The notes under the pieces: model-generated | The model's database searches: none | Seen by the model: the letters and a program-made list of their open reading frames with translations, nothing else | Told to the model about the DNA's origin: nothing | In this document: positions 1-6,196 of the stretch, one piece after another | Layout: the number at the start of each line of letters is the position of its first letter | Position numbering within the stretch: the first letter of the stretch is position 1 | Origin: an uncultured Eubacteriales bacterium | GTDB lineage: Bacteria > Bacillota > Clostridia > Lachnospirales > Lachnospiraceae | NCBI GenBank assembly: GCA_900321525.1 | Contig: ONWL01000010.1 | Coordinates: forward strand, 1-15,492 | Direction of reading: 5' to 3' | Length of the DNA stretch: 15,492 nucleotides | Translations under genes and position numbers: made by a program

Positions 1-599
1 TCTCTGTCAGATGCTTTGTTCACACCCTTAGAGGAACCGGCACAGGAAGGCTTTACAAATACCGGATAAGACAGCTTCCCTTCTACCTTTTCAATGCAGG
101 CATCCATCTGGGTCAGCTCACTGCTGTGCAGACCTACATACTGTGCCTGGCGGATACCCAATGTATCCACTACAATCTTTGTATACAGCTTATCCATGGA
201 AATACTGGATGCCAGCACGCCGCATCCTACATAAGGAATCCCTGCCAATTCAAATAATCCCTGAATGGTACCGTCCTCTCCATACAGACCATGTAGTACC
301 GGAAATGCGATGTCAATCTTCCGTCTGGCCACAGTTCCATCCTCTGCAATCAACAGTACACTTTTCAATGTGGCATCCGGGCAAAGCACTGCCCCTACCT
401 TAGACATTCTCCATGTGCCATCTTGAATCTCTTCCACATTGTTTACCTGTACCCAGCGTCCCTCTTCTGTAATGCCCACCAGTGTCAGGTCATACCGCTG
501 TGTATTGATACACTGAATCACATTCACTGCTGACATGCAGGAAACCACATGCTCAGAAGACTGTCCACCAAAAAAAATACCCAAACTCTGCTTTTCCAT
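1..599 (-). CDS. ddl: D-alanine--D-alanine ligase, N-terminal part (3' end outside window)
   Basis: ATP-grasp ligase that joins two D-alanines for the peptidoglycan stem peptide in the cytoplasm. I translated this strand by hand: 199 codons, open to the window edge. The start (MEKQSLGIFFGGQSSEHVVS) follows a strong ribosome site (GGTGGAGG, 5 bases before ATG). Seen: the GGxSSEHxVS N-terminal motif with the conserved Glu at residue 16, HGLYGEDGTIQG at 103-114, the ASSISMDK segment at 130-137, and the ATP-grasp strand FVKPSCAGSSKGV at 181-193. The part lost off the edge holds the omega loop that separates D-Ala from D-Lac/D-Ser ligases, so depsipeptide specificity cannot be excluded. No vanH, vanX or vanS is seen in this window, which favours a housekeeping Ddl. 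A good promoter lies about 130 bases upstream, so it need not depend on the Rpn-like gene. Confidence 0.93.
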   Translation of the reverse strand, partial: MEKQSLGIFFGGQSSEHVVSCMSAVNVIQCINTQRYDLTLVGITEEGRWVQVNNVEEIQDGTWRMSKVGAVLCPDATLKSVLLIAEDGTVARRKIDIAFPVLHGLYGEDGTIQGLFELAGIPYVGCGVLASSISMDKLYTKIVVDTLGIRQAQYVGLHSSELTQMDACIEKVEGKLSYPVFVKPSCAGSSKGVNKASDR

Positions 600-726
600 G
601 TATACCTCCACCTATTCTCATTCCTGTTCCCATTGAATCAGGCAATTGCCTGTCTCATTGACTATATGAAAGAAATTGCCCGTCTGTACCATCTATCTGA
701 CGATACTTTTTGCAATTACCCCATTC

Positions 727-755
727 ATCATACTCTGTCTCACAGGTTTTGTAAA
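727..755 (-). promoter_or_regulatory. Probable sigma-A promoter for ddl
   Basis: On the minus strand: -35 TTTACA (750-755), 17-base spacer, -10 TATGAT (727-732); each box matches the consensus at 5 of 6. Predicted transcription start is near 720, giving a leader of about 120 bases before the ddl ATG at 599. The leader contains the perfect 14-base palindrome CAGGCAATTGCCTG at 639-652. Confidence 0.6.
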
Positions 756-830
756 GCATTCCTGCGGGTGTTTCAGGCAAAAGTTTCCTCTGCCATGACA
801 GGTGGAGATAAGTATCCTATAGCGGAACAA

Positions 831-1460
831 TCAAACCTCTATACGCTCCGGCTCTGCATTCTCCAGAATCAGATTGGTATAATATTCCTTTTCTTCTTCT
901 GAAATCCCCATGACCAGCATTGCCTGCTCTAATGGCAGATGTAATAGTTTGATCATATTCTTGATTCCATATGGTTTTCCCTGGCTGATCCCCTGACTAA
1001 TTCCATCAGCAAATCCTTCTTCTCTTCCCTGACTTAACCCCTTCTGCAAACCCTGACTTAACCCCTGCTGCAAGCCTCTGTCATAAATCCCTTCACTTAA
1101 ATTGCACATCTGCTCAACCTCTCTTTCTACATTCTCTGTCATAGGTATCTGAAATTCCTCTTCCAGTATCTTCTGTTTCTGTCCGGCTGTCAGTTCTCCG
1201 GAAAACAGCACACCAAGCAGACGCAGGACGGGGATTGCTCCTTTTTCCTCATCCACTCCCACCATAATTTCATCAATCTGGGCCTCTCCTTCTATGTAAC
1301 AGGTGGCAATCTCCTCTACTGTACAACTGCGATACTCCCACAGACACTGCTGTAAAATCCATGCCAAAATATGCTTCTCCGCTAAAATCCGTTTGCATGC
1401 CGCATCATAAGCAGCCTTCTCTCCTGCCACCTCTAACTTCTGTGCAATAGTTGTCCGCAT
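831..1460 (-). CDS. Rpn-like (PD-(D/E)XK transposase-family) protein lacking its catalytic core
   Basis: A 209-residue protein resembling the Rpn recombination-promoting nuclease / PDDEXK transposase family common in Lachnospiraceae. Residues 1-70 (GEKAAYDAACKRILAEKHIL..., CYIEGEAQIDEI) look like the usual N-terminus. Residues 75-125 (LLGVLFSGEL..., EEEFQIPMTENVEREVEQMCNLSEGIYDRG) look like the usual region after the nuclease domain. From memory of the family, full members are about 300-350 residues and carry a core with an xxDIRF...INxEAQ signature between these blocks; none of it is here, so about 140-150 residues seem deleted in frame. The C-terminal tail 128-165 is a run of xGLxQG/xGISQG repeats, typical of the family. 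Start chosen after AGGAGAGG. The frame is intact and a strong promoter precedes it, so a catalytically dead protein may still be made. Confidence 0.7.
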   Translation of the reverse strand: MRTTIAQKLEVAGEKAAYDAACKRILAEKHILAWILQQCLWEYRSCTVEEIATCYIEGEAQIDEIMVGVDEEKGAIPVLRLLGVLFSGELTAGQKQKILEEEFQIPMTENVEREVEQMCNLSEGIYDRGLQQGLSQGLQKGLSQGREEGFADGISQGISQGKPYGIKNMIKLLHLPLEQAMLVMGISEEEKEYYTNLILENAEPERIEV

Positions 1461-1536
1461 GTTTCCTCTCCTGATTTAATTCTCTTCTGAAATCGTCTAA
1501 TATCTCTCAGTTATTCTTTTCATCTTCCATATCAAT

Positions 1537-1565
1537 ATTATATACCATATTTTATATTATGTCTA
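1537..1565 (-). promoter_or_regulatory. Sigma-A promoter for the Rpn-like gene
   Basis: Minus strand: -35 TAGACA (1560-1565), 17-base spacer, consensus -10 TATAAT (1537-1542), in an AT-rich stretch. Predicted start near 1530, about 70 bases before the ATG. Confidence 0.65.
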
Positions 1566-1817
1566 TTTATCTTTATGTTAACTTTTTATAAAATACTCCA
1601 CAACCTGTATATATTTTCTCTCTTTTCTACACAATGTGCTTTTGTGGCTTCCAATCATCCTTCCGTATCACCAACTTTTTCACTCTCGTTATGCGTATCC
1701 TGTTGGTCACATTTTTTATTGCAAGCCATCTTGTGTATAAACTTCCAGATTATGGATATGCTCTGGACATGGCAACAACGTTTATACCAGTGAAGATACG
1801 GAGTAGCCACCTGTCTT

Positions 1818-1846
1818 TTCACATGATTTTTGAGAGGCATTATACC
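1818..1846 (+). promoter_or_regulatory. Possible promoter for spoIIR
   Basis: TTCACA (1818-1823), 17 bases, TATACC (1841-1846), ending 27 bases before the ATG. In Bacillus spoIIR is transcribed by sigma F; I could not find a clean sigma-F pair (GTATA-like -35 with GGnnAnAnTA -10) here, so the sigma factor is unresolved. Confidence 0.3.
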
Positions 1847-1873
1847 ATAAGCGCCTTAGAATCGAGGTTTTCT

Positions 1874-2650
1874 ATGAAATCACGTTCCTTTTTATTCTGC
1901 CTGGCAACCATCAGCTTATTGCTTACCCTGATTTTTTCATGGAAAAAGGTATATTCCGGGTTTTTCAGCGAAACCAATACGCTTTCTGTGCCACGTTCCC
2001 CCGAACAGGCAGAATCCTCTGATGCCCTGATTCAGGCAGAATTATCTGACGCCCTGCTACGGCTTCATATCATTGCCAACAGTGACACAGAAGCTGATCA
2101 GACCGTCAAGCTCCACATACGGGATGCCATCTTAGAAGCTTTTCAGGCAGATTTTACAGACATGCCGGACAAACACCATGCGGTTACACTGGCACAATCT
2201 CTGTTACAACAGGCAGAGGACATTGCCAATCATGTGCTGACCCAGGAGGGGTTTTCTGACACTGCCTCTGCCAGTCTGACCAGATGCACTTTCCCGGAAA
2301 AAACATATGGTGCTTACACCTTTCCGGCAGGGGAATACGATGCCCTGCGTATCACCATCGGAAAAGCTGCCGGACACAACTGGTGGTGCGTCCTCTATCC
2401 ACCTCTGTGTTTTGATGACCTGTCCTCCCCTATGCCGGAACATTCCGATGCCCTGCTGAGACAAAATCTGTCCGTTCCGGCTTACGAAAGCCTGCTGGCA
2501 GACCATCCCACGCAAGACAATCCTTCTACACCGGATATGGAAAACGTTCCTTCGGTCAATACAGAAGAAGCAGAACCAGACACGCCCCGCATCCAGTTCC
2601 GCTTCTTCCCATTCCTCAACAACCTTTTACAGTCCCTGACAGAAAATTGA
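1874..2650 (+). CDS. spoIIR: Stage II sporulation protein R (SpoIIR)
   Basis: Signal protein made in the forespore and acting in the intermembrane space, where in Bacillus it triggers SpoIIGA to process pro-sigma E in the mother cell. Predicted 258 residues. Residues 5-22 form an export signal or membrane anchor. The family core follows: LRLHIIANSDTEADQTVKL at 62-80 with RDAILEAF after it, FPAGEYDALRITIGKA at 150-165, and the diagnostic GHNWWCVLYPPLCF at 167-180. A polar, Pro/Glu/Asp-rich stretch (about 205-238) precedes a short C-terminal IQFRFF segment at 240-245. I chose the ATG at 1874, not upstream ATGs in the same frame, because it puts the hydrophobic signal at the N-terminus and has GAGG six bases upstream. 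It stands alone, convergent with the ketopantoate reductase gene. Confidence 0.93.
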   Translation: MKSRSFLFCLATISLLLTLIFSWKKVYSGFFSETNTLSVPRSPEQAESSDALIQAELSDALLRLHIIANSDTEADQTVKLHIRDAILEAFQADFTDMPDKHHAVTLAQSLLQQAEDIANHVLTQEGFSDTASASLTRCTFPEKTYGAYTFPAGEYDALRITIGKAAGHNWWCVLYPPLCFDDLSSPMPEHSDALLRQNLSVPAYESLLADHPTQDNPSTPDMENVPSVNTEEAEPDTPRIQFRFFPFLNNLLQSLTEN

Positions 2651-2718
2651 TCTTATTTTCCAACCATGCCCATGCATTTGCTTCAGATACCTCTGCCGTC
2701 CGGTGGCATCATCAGGAA

Positions 2719-2825
2719 AGCAATTGCGAAACTCCTTCACTTTTTTCACCAGGATGCCAGGGGAGGCAAATGTGTCTTTCGAAGGCATCCTATTCAAAAA
2801 CAAAATGGAGTTTCGTTATTGCCTA
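2719..2825. repeat. Palindromic intergenic element, copy A
   Basis: Terminal inverted repeats GCAATTGCGAAACTCC (2720-2735) and GGAGTTTCGTTATTGC (2807-2822). Inside is a nested 8-base inverted repeat, AGGATGCC (2751-2758) and GGCATCCT (2784-2791). The ends match those of copies C and D but the middle does not. It lies between the convergent spoIIR and ketopantoate reductase genes, and its right end contains the last codons and stop of the latter. No U-tract, so not an ordinary terminator. Confidence 0.65.
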
Positions 2826-3763
2826 CACACATCCGGATCGGTGTCGAATGCCCCTGCGTTGCGGTCTTCTATGGCACGGATCGCATGGTAGATCAGTTCA
2901 TTATAAGGTACCGGCACCTGTACTTCCTTTGCAATGCGAATCAACGTACCAGAGAGCATCTCTACCTCTGTGGTACGTCCCTGCTCTATATCCTGTAACA
3001 TAGAGGTCTTATTTAAGTATGGCACAGTCTTTAAAGTTTCTTCCTGCCGCACCAGCTCACTGTCCGGAATGTGGATTCCCTTTGCCTCCGCCACGTTCAG
3101 GCACTCCTGCATGAGATGGAGCCGGACAAAGTTCACATGGGGATGATCCCGGAAAGAACCAAAAGGAACACCCAGCACTGCCTGACACTGATTTTCCGCA
3201 ATGTTGCAGGCATATTTAAACCACTGATCTTTGATAATGTCCTCTGACACCACATAAGGGATTTCTGCTTTGGTCAGCAAATCCCCAATGGCCAGTATAC
3301 GAGGGGATAAACGACCATCTGTTTCCCCGAAATACAACCCTCTGTTGTTGTTTCCATAAGTAACCACATTGCCTGTCCGTACTGCGGATACACGCATAAA
3401 TCCATATACAATCGGTTCCCATCCAATGGTTCCTGCCAAAATCTCTTCACTGTCGATGCCGTTTAAAGTAGAAATTACAGTGGTAAGTGGACCGGTCAGA
3501 CTGCGCACCGTTTCTCGAATCTCTTCTAATGCGCCATATTTTGTGGCAATCAGCACCAGATCCGGCTGTCCTGCTTCCTCTGGGGTCTTGACAGAAAAGA
3601 ATGTCTGTACCCCATTGATACACATGCCTTCCTGTTCCAGTCGTTCTTTTCTGGTGCCTTCTGCAATCACACAGAAATCCTCTCCCAATGTATGTGCCAG
3701 CCCCGGAATGAAATAGGCACCGATGGCTCCTGCTCCGATCAATGCAACGGTTTGAATCTGCAC
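2816..3763 (-). CDS. panE: 2-dehydropantoate 2-reductase (ketopantoate reductase)
   Basis: NADPH-dependent reduction of ketopantoate to pantoate, the second step toward pantothenate/CoA; cytoplasmic. 315 residues, normal for the ApbA/PanE family. The start is a GTG at 3761-3763: it sits 7 bases after AGGAGG and places the Rossmann motif ALIGAGAIGAY at residues 7-17; the frame's upstream ATGs have no such site. Seen: LIATKYGA with K75, the catalytic-lysine helix QWFKYACNIAENQ with K183, and SMLQDIEQGRTTEVE with E266. No panB, panC or panD is nearby, so the substrate is inferred from family and motifs; other 2-oxo-acid reductases share this fold. The last codons (...CRQ-stop) fall inside repeat copy A. 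Confidence 0.88.
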   Translation of the reverse strand: MQIQTVALIGAGAIGAYFIPGLAHTLGEDFCVIAEGTRKERLEQEGMCINGVQTFFSVKTPEEAGQPDLVLIATKYGALEEIRETVRSLTGPLTTVISTLNGIDSEEILAGTIGWEPIVYGFMRVSAVRTGNVVTYGNNNRGLYFGETDGRLSPRILAIGDLLTKAEIPYVVSEDIIKDQWFKYACNIAENQCQAVLGVPFGSFRDHPHVNFVRLHLMQECLNVAEAKGIHIPDSELVRQEETLKTVPYLNKTSMLQDIEQGRTTEVEMLSGTLIRIAKEVQVPVPYNELIYHAIRAIEDRNAGAFDTDPDVCRQ

Positions 3764-3811
3764 GATACTACCTCCTGTTCTTTTCTGCCACAGGCAGAAT
3801 CCATTGCTTGT

Positions 3812-3840
3812 AGCATAGCACATTTTTCCCTTTTTTGCAA
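3812..3840 (-). promoter_or_regulatory. Probable promoter for panE
   Basis: Minus strand: -35 TTGCAA (3835-3840), 17 bases, TATGCT (3812-3817) preceded by TGTGC. About 40 bases from the predicted start of transcription to the GTG start codon. Confidence 0.5.
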
Positions 3841-3949
3841 TTTGCTTGACAAAAGCAAACCAGCATCTGAATGGTTCCAAACCGCTGTCCCATTCAGACA
3901 AAATCCAGTTTTTTTAGCGGAATTTACGCAGATATTTGTCGAAAAAGGA

Positions 3950-3977
3950 TTGACTTTTTCGGATAAAACCTTAAAAT
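3950..3977 (+). promoter_or_regulatory. Probable promoter for the response regulator gene
   Basis: -35 TTGACT (3950-3955), 16 bases, -10 TAAAAT (3972-3977). A second -10-like TATAGT lies at 3983-3988 without a -35 at the usual distance. The leader to the ATG at 4114 would be about 130 bases. Together with the panE promoter this accounts for the 350-base divergent gap; I see no hairpin or RNA motif in the rest. Confidence 0.45.
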
Positions 3978-4113
3978 TTTATTATAGTGTACCGTGCAGA
4001 GCAATCACATTCTGTAACCATTCAGAGCCAAAGCAAAATAAGGGGCCTGAATCGTTACCACATTTTTCAATATCTGGTGCGAAAGTTTTGAACAGGAAGA
4101 ATAAGGGGGTCTT

Positions 4114-4818
4114 ATGGAAACTTACACAATACTGGTTGTGGATGACGAAAAGAAAATTACAAAGCTGATCGAAATTTATCTGATCAGCGATGGATATCGT
4201 GTGTTGAAAGCGCATACTGGTTCCCAGGCACTGAAACTGTTACAGGAAGAAACCGTTCATCTGGCCATTCTGGATCTGATTATCCCGGAAATTGACGGAC
4301 TGGAATTGTGTCGGGAAATCCGCAAAACCATGGATATTCCCATCATTATGCTCAGTGCAAGAGATAGCGATCTGGACAAAATCATTGGATTAAGCAGTGG
4401 AGCAGACGATTTTATGAGCAAACCTTTTAATCCGCTGGAGCTGTCTGCCAGAGTGAAATCTCAGATGCGCCGGTACACCCAGCTGAATCCTCACGGAGTG
4501 GCGTCTGCCGTTTCTCCTATGCTGGAACTCCGTGGACTGTGCATCAATAAAGAAAATCATCGTGTCACATTACATGGAGAAGAGATCAAACTGACTCCCA
4601 TTGAATTTGACATTCTTTATCTGCTGGCAAGCCAGCCGGGCAGAGTATTCTCCACAGATGAAATATTCAAAAATGTATGGAATGCAGAAGTGTACGAAGC
4701 CAATAATACCGTCATGGTGCATATCCGCCGTCTCCGCAACAAGCTGAAAGAAGACACCCGCACCGACAAAATCATTTCTACCGTCTGGGGTGTGGGCTAT
4801 AAAATCGGCGAAGACTAA
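4114..4818 (+). CDS. OmpR/PhoB-family response regulator, VanR-like
   Basis: Two-component DNA-binding regulator, 234 residues. Receiver domain 1-120 with acidic pair D10/D11, phosphoacceptor D54 (LAILDLIIPEIDG), S81 at the Thr/Ser switch and K103 in MSKPFNPLEL. Winged-helix domain about 130-234 with LTPIEFDILYLLA and the recognition region NNTVMVHIRRLRNKL, ending in STVWGVGYKIG. The phrase IIMLSARDSDLDKIIGLSSGADDF...KPFNPLEL resembles VanR-type regulators of Firmicutes. The usual partner, a histidine kinase directly downstream, is absent: a terminator and a convergent gene follow. It is therefore an orphan here, and its signal and targets are unknown. Ribosome site AGGGGG lies 5 bases before the ATG. 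The resemblance to VanR does not show glycopeptide resistance. Confidence 0.9.
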   Translation: METYTILVVDDEKKITKLIEIYLISDGYRVLKAHTGSQALKLLQEETVHLAILDLIIPEIDGLELCREIRKTMDIPIIMLSARDSDLDKIIGLSSGADDFMSKPFNPLELSARVKSQMRRYTQLNPHGVASAVSPMLELRGLCINKENHRVTLHGEEIKLTPIEFDILYLLASQPGRVFSTDEIFKNVWNAEVYEANNTVMVHIRRLRNKLKEDTRTDKIISTVWGVGYKIGED

Positions 4819-4844
4819 CCGATTGGAAATAGATTTTTACCTGT

Positions 4845-4869
4845 TAGGTAATTGCAAAACGATGATACC
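4845..4869 (+). repeat. Half copy (B) of the palindromic intergenic element
   Basis: TAGGTAATTGCAAAACGATG and the next bases match the left end of copy C (AATTGCAAAACCATGATG) closely. No matching right end is found; the transcription terminator begins a few bases later. Located 26 bases after the response regulator stop. Confidence 0.45.
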
Positions 4870-4875
4870 AAAACA

Positions 4876-4910
4876 AAACCGGAAGCCTTTGTGACTTCCG
4901 GTTTCTTTTT
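4876..4910. terminator. Rho-independent terminator, probably bidirectional
   Basis: Perfect 10-base stem AAACCGGAAG (4876-4885) / CTTCCGGTTT (4895-4904), 9-base loop, followed by CTTTTT on the plus strand. On the minus strand the stem is followed by TTGTTTTGG. It lies between the convergent response regulator and ilvC genes and can serve both. Confidence 0.85.
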
Positions 4911-4964
4911 GTATAGGAATCTTCCACGTCAAAATCATGTCAGACTCTTATTATTTTCAATAAA

Positions 4965-5990
4965 TTAGTTGTTGATCAGCAGATCTGCCTCATTGTTCCA
5001 GCTGTACAGCTTACGGATTTCAGCGCCAACCTGCTCTGCTGGATGCTCCGCATGCAGCTTTCTCATAGCATTGAAGTGTACCTGACGGCCTGCATCGGAC
5101 ATATCCAGTAAGAAATCTTTTGCAAAAGTACCATCCTGAATATCAGCCAGAACCTTCTTCATCGCCTTCTTGGTATCCTCTGTGATGATCTTCGGACCAG
5201 TGATGTAATCGCCGTACTCTGCCGTGTTGGATACGGAATATCTCATACCAGCAAAACCAGACTGATAGATCAGGTCTACAATCAGCTTCATCTCATGGAT
5301 ACACTCAAAATATGCATTTCTTGGGTCATAACCAGCCTCAACCAGTGTCTCAAAACCTGCCTGCATCAATGCGCATACACCACCGCACAGAACTGCCTGC
5401 TCACCAAACAGGTCTGTCTCAGTCTCGGTTCTGAAAGTAGTCTCCAGAACGCCTGCTCTTGCGCCACCGATTCCCAGTGCATAAGCCAGAGCGATGTCCT
5501 GTGCCTTGCCTGTGTAATCCTGCTCTACTGCGATCAGACAAGGAGTTCCCTTACCAGCCTGATACTCGGAACGAACAGTGTGACCTGGTGCCTTTGGTGC
5601 GATCATGGTTACGTCTACATTTGCCGGTGGCTTGATGCATCCGAAGTGGATGTTGAAACCATGGGCAAACATTAACATATTGCCCTCTTCCAGGTTTGGC
5701 TCGATCTCGTTCTTGTACAGATCAGCCTGCTTCTCATCGTTGATCAGGATCATGATGATGTCAGCCTTCTTTGCAGCCTCTGCTGTAGTATACACATCAA
5801 AGCCCTGCTTTTCAGCCTTTGCCCAGGACTTGCTGCCTTCGTAAAGACCGATGATGACATTGCATCCAGACTCCTTTAAGTTCAATGCGTGTGCATGTCC
5901 CTGGCTTCCGTATCCGATGATGGCAATGGTCTTGCCCTCTAACAGGGATAAGTTACAGTCTGCCTGATAATAAATCTTTGCTTCTGACAT
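4965..5990 (-). CDS. ilvC: Ketol-acid reductoisomerase
   Basis: Second step of valine/leucine/isoleucine synthesis: Mg-dependent isomerisation and reduction of acetolactate or acetohydroxybutyrate. 341 residues, a class I (short) enzyme. Rossmann motif IIGYGSQGHAHALNLKESG at 24-42; catalytic AHGFNIHF with H110; APKAPGHTVR with K133; metal ligands in ETDLFGEQ (D193, E197); ECIHE (E229, E233); and RYSVSNTAEYG near 250-260. The cofactor loop is GLYEGSKSW (48-56), with Tyr-Glu where many class I enzymes have Arg-Pro (see findings). AGGAGG lies 7 bases before the ATG. It has its own promoter and no T-box-like sequence in the short leader. ilvB, ilvN, ilvD and leu genes are not in the window. Confidence 0.97.
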   Translation of the reverse strand: MSEAKIYYQADCNLSLLEGKTIAIIGYGSQGHAHALNLKESGCNVIIGLYEGSKSWAKAEKQGFDVYTTAEAAKKADIIMILINDEKQADLYKNEIEPNLEEGNMLMFAHGFNIHFGCIKPPANVDVTMIAPKAPGHTVRSEYQAGKGTPCLIAVEQDYTGKAQDIALAYALGIGGARAGVLETTFRTETETDLFGEQAVLCGGVCALMQAGFETLVEAGYDPRNAYFECIHEMKLIVDLIYQSGFAGMRYSVSNTAEYGDYITGPKIITEDTKKAMKKVLADIQDGTFAKDFLLDMSDAGRQVHFNAMRKLHAEHPAEQVGAEIRKLYSWNNEADLLINN

Positions 5991-6044
5991 TGTTTGCCTC
6001 CTAAATATGCTTGTCTTATGACTTTCGCTTTCTTGTCATACAAT

Positions 6045-6073
6045 ATGATACCTCGAAAGAACCGGGATGTCAA
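6045..6073 (-). promoter_or_regulatory. ilvC: Strong sigma-A promoter for ilvC
   Basis: Minus strand: consensus -35 TTGACA (6068-6073), 17 bases, -10 TATCAT (6045-6050). Leader of about 45-50 bases, too short for a T-box riboswitch. Regulation, if any, would be by a protein such as CodY; I did not find a convincing site. Confidence 0.75.
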
Positions 6074-6196
6074 CCAGAACGTATCCACTTCCCCTTGCTG
6101 CGCCCCTGTCATATTCCCTGTATTTTGCCGCGCTTTTGTTCTGCCTGACACCCTGTTTCAGAAGATCTGATTTGTCATCCAAAAAGCTTTCCGTCA

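Larger units (their letters stand above)
1461..1873. other. Divergent intergenic region between the Rpn-like gene and spoIIR
   Basis: About 410 bases. It contains the minus-strand promoter at 1537-1565. The open frame upstream of the chosen spoIIR start (from 1634) does not read like a SpoIIR N-terminus and I treat it as noncoding. I see no RNA gene, terminator or repeat here. Confidence 0.5.

Noticed and set aside
549..902. 117-codon plus-strand frame over the ddl leader
   Set aside because: It overlaps the start of ddl and the end of the Rpn-like gene on the other strand, lacks a ribosome site, and its composition looks random.
2719..2825. Repeat copy A as a rho-independent terminator for spoIIR or panE
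   Set aside because: The stem is interrupted and neither strand has a run of T after it.
3692..4168. 158-codon plus-strand frame between panE and the response regulator
   Set aside because: It overlaps both well-supported genes in other frames and spans two promoter regions; no recognisable protein.
1..4818. Vancomycin-resistance cluster (Ddl-like ligase plus VanR-like regulator)
   Set aside because: The two are separated by unrelated genes with their own promoters, and no vanS, vanH, vanX or vanT-like gene is present.
5991..6196. T-box or other amino-acid riboswitch upstream of ilvC
   Set aside because: A strong promoter lies only about 55 bases before the start codon, and there is no T-box-like conserved sequence or terminator hairpin in the leader.
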